Source: Marinobacterium aestuarii
Lineage (GTDB): Bacteria > Pseudomonadota > Gammaproteobacteria > Pseudomonadales > Balneatricaceae
DNA length: 64,000 nt
Reading direction: 5' to 3'
Assembly (NCBI RefSeq): GCF_001651805.1
Contig: NZ_CP015839.1
Coordinates: 3,658,001 to 3,722,000 of the forward strand
The notes below the pieces were generated by a model that was given only the letters and a program-made list of their open reading frames with translations, did not search any database and was not told the origin of the DNA. The number at the start of each line of letters is the position of its first letter. Position 1 is the first letter of the stretch. The position numbers and the translations under genes were made by a program. Below are positions 1 to 7,924 of the stretch, in pieces.

Positions 1-1411
1 AAAGCCCCGGCAACAGCAACTCAGGCAGGCGCCCCAGGGCTTCACTGCGACGCGTATCCCAGGGGTGCGCAAAACTGATCCGCAGGCAGTTGCGAAACTG
101 ACCCGAAACCGAGAACAGCGGCCCAGGCGTAATCACCAGACCCTGACTCAGCGCCACCGGGTAGGCGCTGAGGGTGTCGACGGACTCCGGCAGCTCGAGC
201 CAGACCGCCAAGCCCCCCTGGGGCGTACTGACTCGGATCTCGCCGGGCCAGGCATGCAGGGATGCAATCAAGCGGTCCCGCCGGGTGCGCAGCTCGCCGC
301 GCTGACGCCGCAGGTGCGCGGCCAGGCTGCCGTCGCGCATGAAGTCCGCCAGCCCCTGCTGCAGGTAACGGCTGCTGGCCAGCTGAGTCACCAGCTTCAG
401 GTGCAGGATGCGATCATGCCAGCGGCCACCGGCCACCCAGCCCAGGCGCAGGTCTCGGGACAGGGATTTTGAAAAGGAACTGCACAGAATGACACGGTCA
501 CTCGTGTCCAGCGCTTTTAGCGGATCGGGCACCTGGGAAAAGGCCGTATCGGCGTAGATATCATCTTCGATAATCGCCAGATCGAACTGCTCAGCCAGCG
601 CCAGCAGACGCTGGCGGGCCGACAGCGGCATCAATGCACCGCCCGGCGTGGCAAAGGCCGGCGATACCACGCAGGCCTTGATATCCCAGCGCTTGAGCAC
701 CGCGTCAAGAGCATCGATATCGAGCCCGGTCTCGCTGGAGGTCGGCACTTCAACCACCTGCAACTCCAGCTGTTCGAGCAACTGCAGCACGCCATAAAAC
801 CCGGGCGACTCCACCGCCACCACGTCGCCCTTGCGACAACAGGCCATCAGTGCCAGAAAGAGCGCGTGCTGGCACCCCGAGGTGATGCAAAGCTGCTCCG
901 GCAGCACCTGCCAGCCGCGTCTGGCGGCATGCAGCGACAGTTGCTCGCGCAACGCCATATCACCGGCCGGCGCATCGTAGTACTGATGATCGTCGCCTTT
1001 CTGGCGTCGCAACGCCCGCCCGATGGCGCGGTTCAGCGCCACTATGCCCGGCGGCGAATCGCCGGCATGCAGATCCGGCAACAGATCAAAGGCTGCACTG
1101 CGACGCATGATATCGAGGAACAGCTCGCTCACCGTCACCGGGCGCGGCGCCTCTATCCGGGCCAGGCTGCGGGGTGTCTTGGCGGCATGGGGCAGCAAGG
1201 CCACGAAGTAACCGGCCTTGGGGCGCGCCTCGATCAACCCCTGGGCTTCAAGGCGCTGCAGGGCATGCTGCACGGTCGCCTTGGACAACCCCTGCTGCTC
1301 ACACAGGGCACGAATCGACGGCAACCGCTCCCCCAGGCGCCAGCGTTGCTCGGTAATGCCCTGGAGCAGCCAGTTTTCCAGCTGCTGATAGCGATACTCC
1401 GTCTGGGTCAC
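1..1411 (-). CDS. MocR-family (GntR/aminotransferase) regulator, 3' end beyond window
   Basis: The reverse strand from a GTG at 1411 (AAGGA about 8 nt upstream) reads an N-terminal winged helix of GntR type (LPSIRALCEQQGLSKATV, then LIEARPKAGYF) followed by a fold-type I aminotransferase domain. The PLP-lysine motif SSFSKSLSRDLRLGW is encoded near 450-500. About 470 codons are inside the window, close to the usual 460-500 for the family, so only the last few residues should be missing. MocR proteins bind PLP or amino-acid adducts and usually control a neighbouring gene. Here the divergent neighbour is ccoG, but the likelier target may lie left of the window. The GTG is preferred because the nearby ATGs run straight into a stop. 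Confidence 0.85.
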   Translation of the reverse strand, partial: MTQTEYRYQQLENWLLQGITEQRWRLGERLPSIRALCEQQGLSKATVQHALQRLEAQGLIEARPKAGYFVALLPHAAKTPRSLARIEAPRPVTVSELFLDIMRRSAAFDLLPDLHAGDSPPGIVALNRAIGRALRRQKGDDHQYYDAPAGDMALREQLSLHAARRGWQVLPEQLCITSGCQHALFLALMACCRKGDVVAVESPGFYGVLQLLEQLELQVVEVPTSSETGLDIDALDAVLKRWDIKACVVSPAFATPGGALMPLSARQRLLALAEQFDLAIIEDDIYADTAFSQVPDPLKALDTSDRVILCSSFSKSLSRDLRLGWVAGGRWHDRILHLKLVTQLASSRYLQQGLADFMRDGSLAAHLRRQRGELRTRRDRLIASLHAWPGEIRVSTPQGGLAVWLELPESVDTLSAYPVALSQGLVITPGPLFSVSGQFRNCLRISFAHPWDTRRSEALGRLPELLLPGL

Positions 1412-1577
1412 TCCATCATCCTTACTGTCGTTACGGCGGCACCCGGTCAGCACCGAACCCTCAGGATAAGCCCGGGCACCAGGAATCTGTACCTATTATC
1501 TTTAATTTTTTTATACCTGATCCTATTCGCAACACAAGGTTAATCTGCAGCCAATTTGAAACCTGCGGACGCCAGCC

Positions 1578-2936
1578 ATGGAACAGATCCCCGTTGTACA
1601 AGACTACACACCACCCTTTGCCCGGGATGGAAAGTTCCACGTGCGTCTCACCGAAGGGCGTTTCCAGAACTGGCGCCGACTCAGTACCTGGCCACTGATC
1701 GCACTCTTCTTCGGCCTGGCCTGGGTGCAGGTCAACGGCCAGCCCTGGCTGCTGTTCTCCTTCGAACAGCACCGCATTATCCTGTTTGGCAAGGCCCTGT
1801 CCTGGCATGATTTGCCGCTGCTGGCCGGCCTGATGATCGCCGGTGCCAGCCTGCTGTTCTTCCTCGCCGTCGCCTGGGGGCGTGTCTGGTGTGGCTTTGC
1901 CTGTCCGCAAAGTATCTGGACCTGGCTCTTTATCCGCATCGAACAGTTCACCGAAGGCCGAGCCAGCAAGCGGGCACGCCAGGAGGACCAGTCCCTGGGC
2001 GCCACTCGCCTGCTGCGCCGTATCACCAAGCATCTGCTCTGGATGCTGCTGGCCGGGGCCACCGCCATTACCTTCACCGGTTATTTCGTGCCGATTCGCG
2101 AGATACTGGGGGCTGGGCTGGATTGGGAAATGTCGCCGGCCCTCTGGGGCTGGCTGCTGATCATGGCCGCGCTAACCTACGCCAATGCAGGCCTGGTGCG
2201 CGAGAAAATCTGCCTGCACGCCTGCCCCTACTCCCGTTTCCAGGGCGTGATGTTCGACCGCCATACCCGCAGCGTCAGCTATGATGCGGGCCGCGGCGAG
2301 CCCCGCGCCAACCTCCGCAATACCGGCGCCGACAGTGGTGATTGTGTTGATTGCGGCCTCTGCGTGCAGGTGTGCCCCACCGGCATCGATATTCGCGACG
2401 GCCTGCAGGCCGCCTGTATCGACTGCGCCGCCTGTATCGATGCCTGTGATGAGGTGATGGACAAGCTCAAGCGCCCACGGGGCCTGGTCCGCTTTGCCTC
2501 CGAAGCCCAGTTGGCTGGCCAGCCCTCGCCGCTCAAGCGACCGCTGCTGGCCTGCTACGGCGCCGTGCTGCTGGGCTCAATCGGTGCCGTCGCCTGGGGT
2601 TTTACCACCACCACCGACTTGCTGGTCGAAATCCGCCGCGACCGCGGCACCCTGTTCACCCAGCTGGACGATCACACCATCTGCAACAGCTATCGCATCA
2701 AGCTGGAAGGCTTTGCGAAAGATCAGTCGCTGATTGCCCTGTCGGTGCAGGGCCCGGGAGATTTCAAGCTGTTCGGGCCGCCCAGCATCGACCTGAACGA
2801 GAGCAGCTCAACCTGGCTGCCGTACCGGGTCTGCGGCCGGGATATAGAACAGTCCCGCACACAGCTGCAGTTCAGCTTCGAGGGCCAGGGGATCCACAGC
2901 ACCCAGCCGACGACCTTTCTGACCCGGGCGCTTTAA
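1578..2936 (+). CDS. ccoG: Cytochrome c oxidase accessory protein CcoG (RdxA/FixG type)
   Basis: A 452-residue membrane ferredoxin. It has hydrophobic segments near residues 38-52, 80-100, 155-172, 188-205 and 323-342, and a cytoplasmic-type double 4Fe-4S module with cysteines at 256/259/262/266 and 280/283/286/290. The C-terminal periplasmic domain has the immunoglobulin-like pattern of the family. The N-terminal GRVWCGFACPQSIW and HACPYSRFQGVMF motifs are typical of CcoG. Family members act in assembly of the CuB site of cbb3-type cytochrome oxidase, probably as cupric reductases. The ccoNOP and ccoHIS genes are not in this window, so the gene stands alone here. Length and motifs fit the family throughout. 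Confidence 0.93.
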   Translation: MEQIPVVQDYTPPFARDGKFHVRLTEGRFQNWRRLSTWPLIALFFGLAWVQVNGQPWLLFSFEQHRIILFGKALSWHDLPLLAGLMIAGASLLFFLAVAWGRVWCGFACPQSIWTWLFIRIEQFTEGRASKRARQEDQSLGATRLLRRITKHLLWMLLAGATAITFTGYFVPIREILGAGLDWEMSPALWGWLLIMAALTYANAGLVREKICLHACPYSRFQGVMFDRHTRSVSYDAGRGEPRANLRNTGADSGDCVDCGLCVQVCPTGIDIRDGLQAACIDCAACIDACDEVMDKLKRPRGLVRFASEAQLAGQPSPLKRPLLACYGAVLLGSIGAVAWGFTTTTDLLVEIRRDRGTLFTQLDDHTICNSYRIKLEGFAKDQSLIALSVQGPGDFKLFGPPSIDLNESSSTWLPYRVCGRDIEQSRTQLQFSFEGQGIHSTQPTTFLTRAL

Positions 2937-2961
2937 CCGCCAGGCGGGCCAGCGCCAGACG

Positions 2962-3375
2962 CTATCGGGCCTTGACCTGCAAGCGCCCGTCGCGGGCCTC
3001 GGCCAGGTCGACAGCCAGACGCTTCGCCGACCAGCCGTGTACCTTGTCGTGGGCCTCGATAAACAGCCGATGGGTGCCTTCGGGCACCATAACGCCGCTC
3101 AAGGCACGGGTGAAGGGCTGTTCATCCACATGGGGATGGAACAGTACCCTGTCCCCCAGCACTGCGCCCGCCTCATCCACAACACGCCAGTTGTCGGCGT
3201 AATGATCCCAACCGCTATCCGCGTGTTGCAGCGTTACGCTGACCGACCAGCGGTCGGCACCGCTGCTCTGGAATTCTGCCCCGAGAATCTCGACCTCACA
3301 GGCCTGCGCTATGCTCAGGCCGGCAAAGCCAAGCACGCCGGCCACAAAAGCCCGGGCTGTTTTGTACCTGTTCAT
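2962..3375 (-). CDS. Conserved hypothetical exported protein
   Basis: A 137-residue protein with a clear Sec signal peptide (MNRYKTARAFVAGVLGFAG, cleavage likely after AQA near residue 24) and a single small globular domain. The segment HADSGWDHYADNWRVVD and the later VPEGTHRLFIEAHDKVHGW look like a beta-sandwich or an accessory protein for an extracellular or periplasmic substrate. I do not recognise a named family with certainty. It converges on ccoG with 25 bp between the stops, so the two are not co-transcribed. Only one cysteine follows the predicted cleavage site, so there is no intramolecular disulfide. Function is unknown. Confidence 0.75.
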   Translation of the reverse strand: MNRYKTARAFVAGVLGFAGLSIAQACEVEILGAEFQSSGADRWSVSVTLQHADSGWDHYADNWRVVDEAGAVLGDRVLFHPHVDEQPFTRALSGVMVPEGTHRLFIEAHDKVHGWSAKRLAVDLAEARDGRLQVKAR

Positions 3376-3626
3376 GCTGCTCGCCTCCCTTGGATTGCCC
3401 CCATAAAACCCGCCATATCAGCAACTGCGCCGACCGGCTTTGGCCTGCTGTAGCTAACTTAAAGGATTCGCTGCGCCCACGCGAACCTGTCCCGCCATGT
3501 ATTCACCAGGGCACATCTGCAATACTGCTTTTTGGCGACCGATTTTTTGTGCGATTGATATTTTTGCGAGCGATACTTTTACGACGCTATAAAAGCGGGC
3601 AATGCGCCCGACAAGGAATTCTGTAG

Positions 3627-4106
3627 ATGAGAAAACGATTTTGGATACTGGGCTTTGCCGCCCTGTCTGTACTGATGACGGGCTGCTCTGATAATGAAGT
3701 TGGGGATGTATCCCTGGGCCTGCTGACCACCAAAGATATTAAACTCAATGTCCTGACCGACCCGTTGATTCCAGGCGTCACCTGTCATGTGGCCAGCATT
3801 GAGGCCAACCTGGATTTTTCCGATCCGAGTGATTCATCGATTTCCTGCAGGCAAACCGGCGAAATCACCGCCGCCATGGTCGCCGCCATCGACAAATCCC
3901 CCGATGGCGACATTGTGTTCAAAAAATCAAAAAGCATTTTCTTCAAGACCATGAAGATTCGCCGCATCTTCGATGCCGACTCCCAAACCCTGATGTACCT
4001 GTCCTATTCCACCAAGGAAACCTCCGGCAGCTTCAAGCACAGCCTGTCCACCGTGCCGCTGTGGGGCACTCAGGCGTACAGGCCTGCGGGCGCGGCGCAA
4101 AACTAG
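3627..4106 (+). CDS. creA: CreA-family periplasmic protein, probable lipoprotein
   Basis: A 159-residue protein. The start is fixed by AAGGA nine bases upstream. The N-terminus is a lipoprotein-type signal ending in LMTGC (Cys near residue 20), whereas E. coli CreA has an ordinary signal peptide. The body matches CreA: TKDIKLNVLTDPLIPGVTCH, a central SISCRQTGEI cysteine, then FFKTMKIRRIFDADSQTLMYL and the terminal KHSLSTVPLW. The two cysteines in the mature part could form a disulfide, as in the family. The function of CreA is unknown; in E. coli it lies beside the CreBC two-component system, which is absent here. The gene stands alone between convergent neighbours. Confidence 0.88.
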   Translation: MRKRFWILGFAALSVLMTGCSDNEVGDVSLGLLTTKDIKLNVLTDPLIPGVTCHVASIEANLDFSDPSDSSISCRQTGEITAAMVAAIDKSPDGDIVFKKSKSIFFKTMKIRRIFDADSQTLMYLSYSTKETSGSFKHSLSTVPLWGTQAYRPAGAAQN

Positions 4107-4161
4107 CCTGGCTCTTTGTATCCAAGCCCCAGCCTCTTCCTGTATCAGCAGCACTAAACAT

Positions 4162-4194
4162 AAAAACCGGCCAGGTCTTATAAACCTGGCCGGT
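4162..4194 (-). terminator. Rho-independent terminator of the pirin gene
   Basis: Perfect 11-bp inverted repeat ACCGGCCAGGT (4166-4176) and ACCTGGCCGGT (4184-4194) with a 7-nt loop. On the minus strand the stem is followed by a run of T residues, placing it 34-66 bp after the pirin stop codon. It could also slow + strand transcripts from creA, though no T-run follows on that strand. Confidence 0.8.
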
Positions 4195-4227
4195 ATCTGT
4201 TGTGCCGTAAAAGATAAGCTGCGCGTA

Positions 4228-4920
4228 TCAGGGCAGATCGAACAGCAACGCCTCCACCGGTGCCTTGCCGGCCTGCAATGCCAACTGCGCCAGGCCCTCG
4301 ATACTGGCGCCATCGCCCGCTTTGAGCGGTGTATTGCCGATCGTCAACGCCCCCTTTATCAGGTGGACATACTGTCGCCGGCCAGGCCTGAGCGCCTGGG
4401 TCAGTGTCTGCTCGGAATCCAGCAGCAGCTGATAGAGGCTGGCATCCTGGCGCAGCGTTAAACTCCCCGCTTCGCCATTCGGGCTGATCACCAGCGTCAG
4501 GCCATTGCGCCGGCCAAAATTCTTCTGCTGATAGCCAGGCTTGCCACCGATCTTATCCGGCTGAATCCAGATCTGCAGAAACTGCAGTCCATTGGATTGC
4601 GAGGCATTGTACTCGCTATGCCGAATGCCGCTGCCAGCCGACATCAGCTGAAACTCGCCGGCGGGCAGCTGCTGCACATTGCCTTCGCTGTCCTTGTGAG
4701 CGATCACGCCATCCAGCACATAGCTGATGATTTCCATGTCCTTGTGGCCGTGGGTGCCAAACCCAGCCCCCGGCGCAACCTGATCCTCGTTGATAACACG
4801 CAGGGCCGAAAAGCCCATATGCTTGGGGTCGTAATAGTCGGCAAAGGAAAAGCTGTGACGGCTCTTGAGCCAGCCGTGATTACCCCGGCCACGGGCCTCG
4901 CTTGAACGTACAGTGATCAT
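4228..4920 (-). CDS. Pirin-family protein, YhhW-type quercetin 2,3-dioxygenase
   Basis: A 230-residue bicupin. The N-terminal cupin holds the four metal ligands expected from YhhW: His57, His59 (GTHGHKDMEIISY), His101 and Glu103 (GIRHSEYN). The opening signature WLKSRHSFSFADYYDP is typical of the family. YhhW oxidises quercetin in vitro, but the cellular substrate is not known; other pirins act in redox or regulatory roles. The ATG overlaps the stop of a short upstream ORF by ATGA (4917-4920), so the two are translationally coupled. A terminator follows downstream. All expected motifs are intact. Confidence 0.92.
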   Translation of the reverse strand: MITVRSSEARGRGNHGWLKSRHSFSFADYYDPKHMGFSALRVINEDQVAPGAGFGTHGHKDMEIISYVLDGVIAHKDSEGNVQQLPAGEFQLMSAGSGIRHSEYNASQSNGLQFLQIWIQPDKIGGKPGYQQKNFGRRNGLTLVISPNGEAGSLTLRQDASLYQLLLDSEQTLTQALRPGRRQYVHLIKGALTIGNTPLKAGDGASIEGLAQLALQAGKAPVEALLFDLP

Positions 4921-5066
4921 GCTGCCTCCTCTCGATCAGACATCGCAAAGACTCCATCCAGGCTCAGACGACCGCCGCCTGAGAGCAGCAGCGACACCGT
5001 GCCCGCCAGCAACGCCAAACCGGACCAGTGTGCACCAGGGTTAATAATGCGGTTTATCAGCCTCAT
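4917..5066 (-). pseudogene. 49-codon ORF, probable internally deleted DoxX-family gene
   Basis: ATG at 5066 has a strong GAGGAG site a few bases upstream, and the stop overlaps the pirin start (ATGA). The first ~20 residues (MRLINRIINPGAHWSGLALL) look like a DoxX N-terminus and the last part (LLLSGGGRLSLDGVF) looks like a DoxX C-terminus (usual form GPGRxSLD). The four-helix middle of about 80-90 residues is missing without a frameshift. DoxX-type membrane proteins often sit beside pirin genes. I therefore infer an in-frame internal deletion that kept the translational coupling. Alternatively this is a genuine one-helix small protein. The DoxX assignment is from memory of family motifs, not an alignment. 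Confidence 0.5.
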
Positions 5067-6056
5067 GACGCTCTCCTCGGGTTCCAAAGCGCAAGGCTGC
5101 AAGCTGCTGCCCCGTTTGATGAAACCACTATAGGCACAGCCGCGACCGCAAAAAACCGGAACATTTTGAGGCAAAGGATCAGTAAAACTGAACAGTGCGG
5201 TGGGGCGCCACACTAACCCGCAGGACTGCAGGTTGCCTTACTTGATTACCGGGCCCAAAAACCAGCACGCCTATGGCATGCTGATTTTTGCGACAACAAT
5301 AGATTTGGAGACAGCTAGAGCACGGGGGAGCGCTTTCTCGCACGAAGCGGGTATTGCAGGATGGGTGTAACGCCTGCCGTCACCGGCGCATTTGTAGGTT
5401 GATGAAGACCCGAAGGGTCGTAACCCAACAGTGGGGTTACACGGCGCTATTCTAAGATTGCCAGTATCAGGAAGTGTTACCGTTGTCGGATAATCCCGGT
5501 TTCGCCCTCTTGGGCGACTCACTTTTCTTCGAACGGCCGAAGTAAAGTAAGCAAAGGCTCTCTACCTTGAAGAATGCCCCCGCAGAAGCCTTTTCACTGC
5601 GCGCTGGACCGATTTTCCGGGCACCGGCTTTCAAGATGAGAAATGGCACGTCCCTGTGCCGCATCGGCGGCTCGGCATCCATGCCTCGCCCCTGCCGGGC
5701 CTGATCGTAAAATACCCCCAGTGCTCGTCGGTTTATGGGTATGGATGCCCTGTATGCAGGCGATGCAGGAGCAATTGCCTGCCCTAACGGGACCCGGGTG
5801 GCAACGTCAGCTCTCTGGAAGTCGCTGGGGAACAGCCAGTAACTTTTCCCCAGACGAATTGCGACTGAAACATACGAGTTTTGATAGTATTTTAGGTCAA
5901 GAGCGAGAGGTCGCTATGGGCACCTACCGGACACTCACCGCAGCACAGAAAAAACAGTCATTCCCCCCTGCCCAATCATCCGGCGCATCACGCCCGGCTT
6001 TCCCCTACCAGACCCAACCAGGGCCGAACCACCGCGACTACCCTTAATCTGGCGGG
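5067..6056. repeat. Gene-free region holding dispersed repeats
   Basis: About 1 kb without a convincing gene. It contains a terminator-like stem (AAAAACCAGCA 5257-5267 with TGCTGATTTTT 5279-5289), then a segment around 5365-5445 with GTAACCCAAC-type inverted sequence. The window's first copy of the hairpin module runs from about 5515 to 5722: stem 5521-5531 with 5538-5548, then AAGAATGC and CATCCATG landmarks shared with 49.7, 54.5 and 61.3 kb. A frame at 5643-6047 is formed by repeat sequence and lacks protein-like features. Confidence 0.6.
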
Positions 6057-6180
6057 TTAATAGTCCTCCAGCTTCGATTGCGTCGGGCTTTGGCCGAAAT
6101 GCTGACGGTAGGCATGGCTCAGCGCTGCCTGGCTGCCATAGCCATAGCGGGCAGCAACGGTCTTGACGCGGGTAGATTTT
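6057..6180 (-). pseudogene. C-terminal remnant of an AraC-family regulator
   Basis: Read on the reverse strand, about 40 codons ending at TAA 6057-6059 encode KTVAARYGYGSQAALSHAY, then RQHFGQSPTQSKLEDY. This is the second helix-turn-helix and the end of an AraC/XylS DNA-binding domain. Nothing upstream of about 6180 continues the domain: the DsbA-type gene and its leader begin there on the other strand. The fragment has no start codon or ribosome site, so it is a relic left by a deletion or rearrangement. Confidence 0.7.
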
Positions 6181-6237
6181 CAACAGCCTGTTAGTATGAG
6201 CATCATAGACTCCATCAGTGCACAGACCGAGACTCCC

Positions 6238-6837
6238 ATGACTGCCAAGATTGATTACTATTTCACCTGCATATCGCCCTTTACCTTTCTGGGCCATGAG
6301 CTGCTGATCAAAACCGCTGCAGCCGCCGGCGCGCAGATTAATTTCCTGCCGACCCGCCTGGGGCCTGTGTTTGCAAACTCCGGCGCCAAGCCGCTGGGTG
6401 AACGGCCCCAGGCCCGCCAGGCCTATCGTCTGGTGGAGCTCAAGCGCTGGGCCAAGAAGCGCGGCCTGGCGCTGAATCTGCAACCCAAATTTTTCCCCTC
6501 CGATCCGGCCCTGGCCGACAGCTGCGTGATTGCACTGCTGGCGGCCAGGCAGAATCCGGCCGAATTCGCAGGCCGCGTCATGGCCGCCTGCTGGGTGGAC
6601 GACAAGAACATTGCCGACAGCCAAGTGATTCGCGCAGCCCTGGAGGCCTGCGGTTTCGATGCCGATGCCATTCTCGCCGCTGCAGGCGCCGACGCAACCG
6701 CTGCCACTTACGATCAGAACACTGAGCAGGCCGTTGCCCTGGGTATCCTGGGCGCGCCCTCCTATGTATTGAACGGTGAACAGTTCTGGGGCCAGGACCG
6801 GCTCGAACTGCTGGCCGAGGCGCTCGCACAGGTCTGA
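6238..6837 (+). CDS. 2-hydroxychromene-2-carboxylate isomerase / DsbA-fold (kappa GST-like) protein
   Basis: A 199-residue thioredoxin-fold protein. It opens with IDYYFTCISPFTFLGHELL; Ser13 occupies the catalytic position of NahD-type isomerases, where DsbA would have CxxC. The helical insert and the late cis-proline loop GILGAPSYVLNGEQFWGQDR are typical of HCCA isomerase/kappa-GST proteins. The family isomerises 2-hydroxychromene-2-carboxylate with glutathione in naphthalene pathways, but many members of unknown substrate occur outside them, and no aromatic pathway genes are near. The frame is open from 6163, but the fold begins at the ATG at 6238, which I prefer; an alternative is ATG 6196. 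Confidence 0.85.
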   Translation: MTAKIDYYFTCISPFTFLGHELLIKTAAAAGAQINFLPTRLGPVFANSGAKPLGERPQARQAYRLVELKRWAKKRGLALNLQPKFFPSDPALADSCVIALLAARQNPAEFAGRVMAACWVDDKNIADSQVIRAALEACGFDADAILAAAGADATAATYDQNTEQAVALGILGAPSYVLNGEQFWGQDRLELLAEALAQV

Positions 6838-6976
6838 CAAGCTGCCACTGCGCCAGAGCCTGCAAAGGCGCAGTCAGCCGCTGCAGCAATCGCCGTGGCG
6901 GCTGTTCTAATTCCCGCTGCAGGTGGTATCCTCAGTGGGTTTTTAGAACCCTCACGCAAAACACAGGACGCATCAC

Positions 6977-7468
6977 ATGGCTACCATTACCCTGAAAGGC
7001 AATCCGGTTGAAACCAGCGGCAACCTGCCGGCTGTTGGCAGCCAGGCGCCGGACTTTACCCTGGTGAAAACCGACCTCAGCGAAGCCACGCTGGCTGACT
7101 ATCGCGGCAGCAAGCTGGTACTCAACATTTTCCCGTCGGTCGATACCCCGACCTGCGCCACCTCTGTGCGTACCTTTAACAAGCGCGCCGCCGACAACGG
7201 CATCAATGTTCTTTGCGTCTCCGCCGACCTGCCCTTCGCCGCTGCACGTTTCTGTGGCGCTGAAGGTATCGACAAGGTTGCCACCGGCTCCAGCTTTCGC
7301 TCCGATTTTGGCGCAGCCTATGGCCAGACCATCACCACAGGCCCGCTGAGCGGCATTCTGGCCCGCTCCGTGGTTGTGATTGATGAAAACGGCAAGGTTC
7401 TGCACGCAGAACAGGTCGCTGAAATCGCCGACGAACCGGACTACGACGCAGCCCTGAAAGCGCTCTGA
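6977..7468 (+). CDS. tpx: Thiol peroxidase (atypical 2-Cys peroxiredoxin)
   Basis: A 163-residue protein matching Tpx throughout. The peroxidatic Cys60 lies in PSVDTPTCATSVRTFN and the resolving Cys93 in RFCGAEG. The start MATITLKGNPVETSG and the end EPDYDAALKAL are family-typical. Tpx reduces lipid and alkyl hydroperoxides using thioredoxin. It is a single-gene unit, with AGGA upstream of the ATG and a strong terminator 50 bp after the stop. The partner thioredoxin system is not in the window. Confidence 0.96.
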   Translation: MATITLKGNPVETSGNLPAVGSQAPDFTLVKTDLSEATLADYRGSKLVLNIFPSVDTPTCATSVRTFNKRAADNGINVLCVSADLPFAAARFCGAEGIDKVATGSSFRSDFGAAYGQTITTGPLSGILARSVVVIDENGKVLHAEQVAEIADEPDYDAALKAL

Positions 7469-7518
7469 TTCCGGCGCCAGAGCTCCCAGTGAGTCTTCTG
7501 GCAAAGACGCGACAGATA

Positions 7519-7559
7519 GAAAAAAGGCCCTTGGTTTTTCAAGCTAAGGGCCTTTTTTT
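7519..7559 (+). terminator. Terminator of tpx
   Basis: Inverted repeat AAAAAGGCCCTT / AAGGGCCTTTTTT with a ~13-nt loop and a long T-run, beginning 50 bp after the tpx stop. The A-run on the left makes it potentially bidirectional. Confidence 0.9.
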
Positions 7560-7567
7560 AATCGTAA

Positions 7568-7807
7568 GGGAAGCGACTGGAGGCGATCGGCGTTAACCAT
7601 GTTGCCCTGAACCTGCGCTTCAACCAGGCAGATATCGACGCGGCCCTGTCCGATAAGTTCGAAGCAGCTAGCGGCCTGTACTTCGACAATGATTCAAAAA
7701 GCTTCGCATCGCCCCACCCAGACGCATTGAATGCAGAAAAATCCGCCGAGGTGGTGCGTGTTATCGAAAAGCTGCTGGCCGGTATTCTGGGGCAGGAGCA
7801 AAGCTGA
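7568..7807 (+). pseudogene. Remnant of a short-chain dehydrogenase-like gene
   Basis: An open frame without a start codon (in-frame stop at 7565-7567) ends at TGA 7805-7807. It encodes EAIGVNHVALN, resembling the SDR motif around the conserved Asn (VNHLGHF), then ASGLYFDNDSKSFASPHPDA and AEKSAEVVRVIEKLL, which resemble the C-terminal tail of oxidoreductase-type SDRs. The Rossmann nucleotide-binding half and the YxxxK region are absent. I infer a relic in which both the N-terminus and the catalytic middle were deleted. The family assignment is tentative. Confidence 0.45.
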
Positions 7808-7924
7808 CAGCCAGCTTTGCTGGGCTGCCCAACCTCTGCACCCCACTCCTGCGTATCCAACTCCTGCGCCCCTTACTCCTGCGCAAAAGTCTGCAAACCC
7901 AAGCCAGGCTGCTAGCCTCTCAAT

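Noticed and set aside
866-1543. Plus-strand frames across 65-1543
   Set aside because: The minus strand carries a continuous MocR-type protein here; the plus frames are low-complexity Gln/Arg-rich shadows.
5643-6047. 134-codon frame in the first intergenic repeat region
   Set aside because: It consists of dispersed-repeat sequence with hairpins, has no ribosome site and no protein-like pattern.
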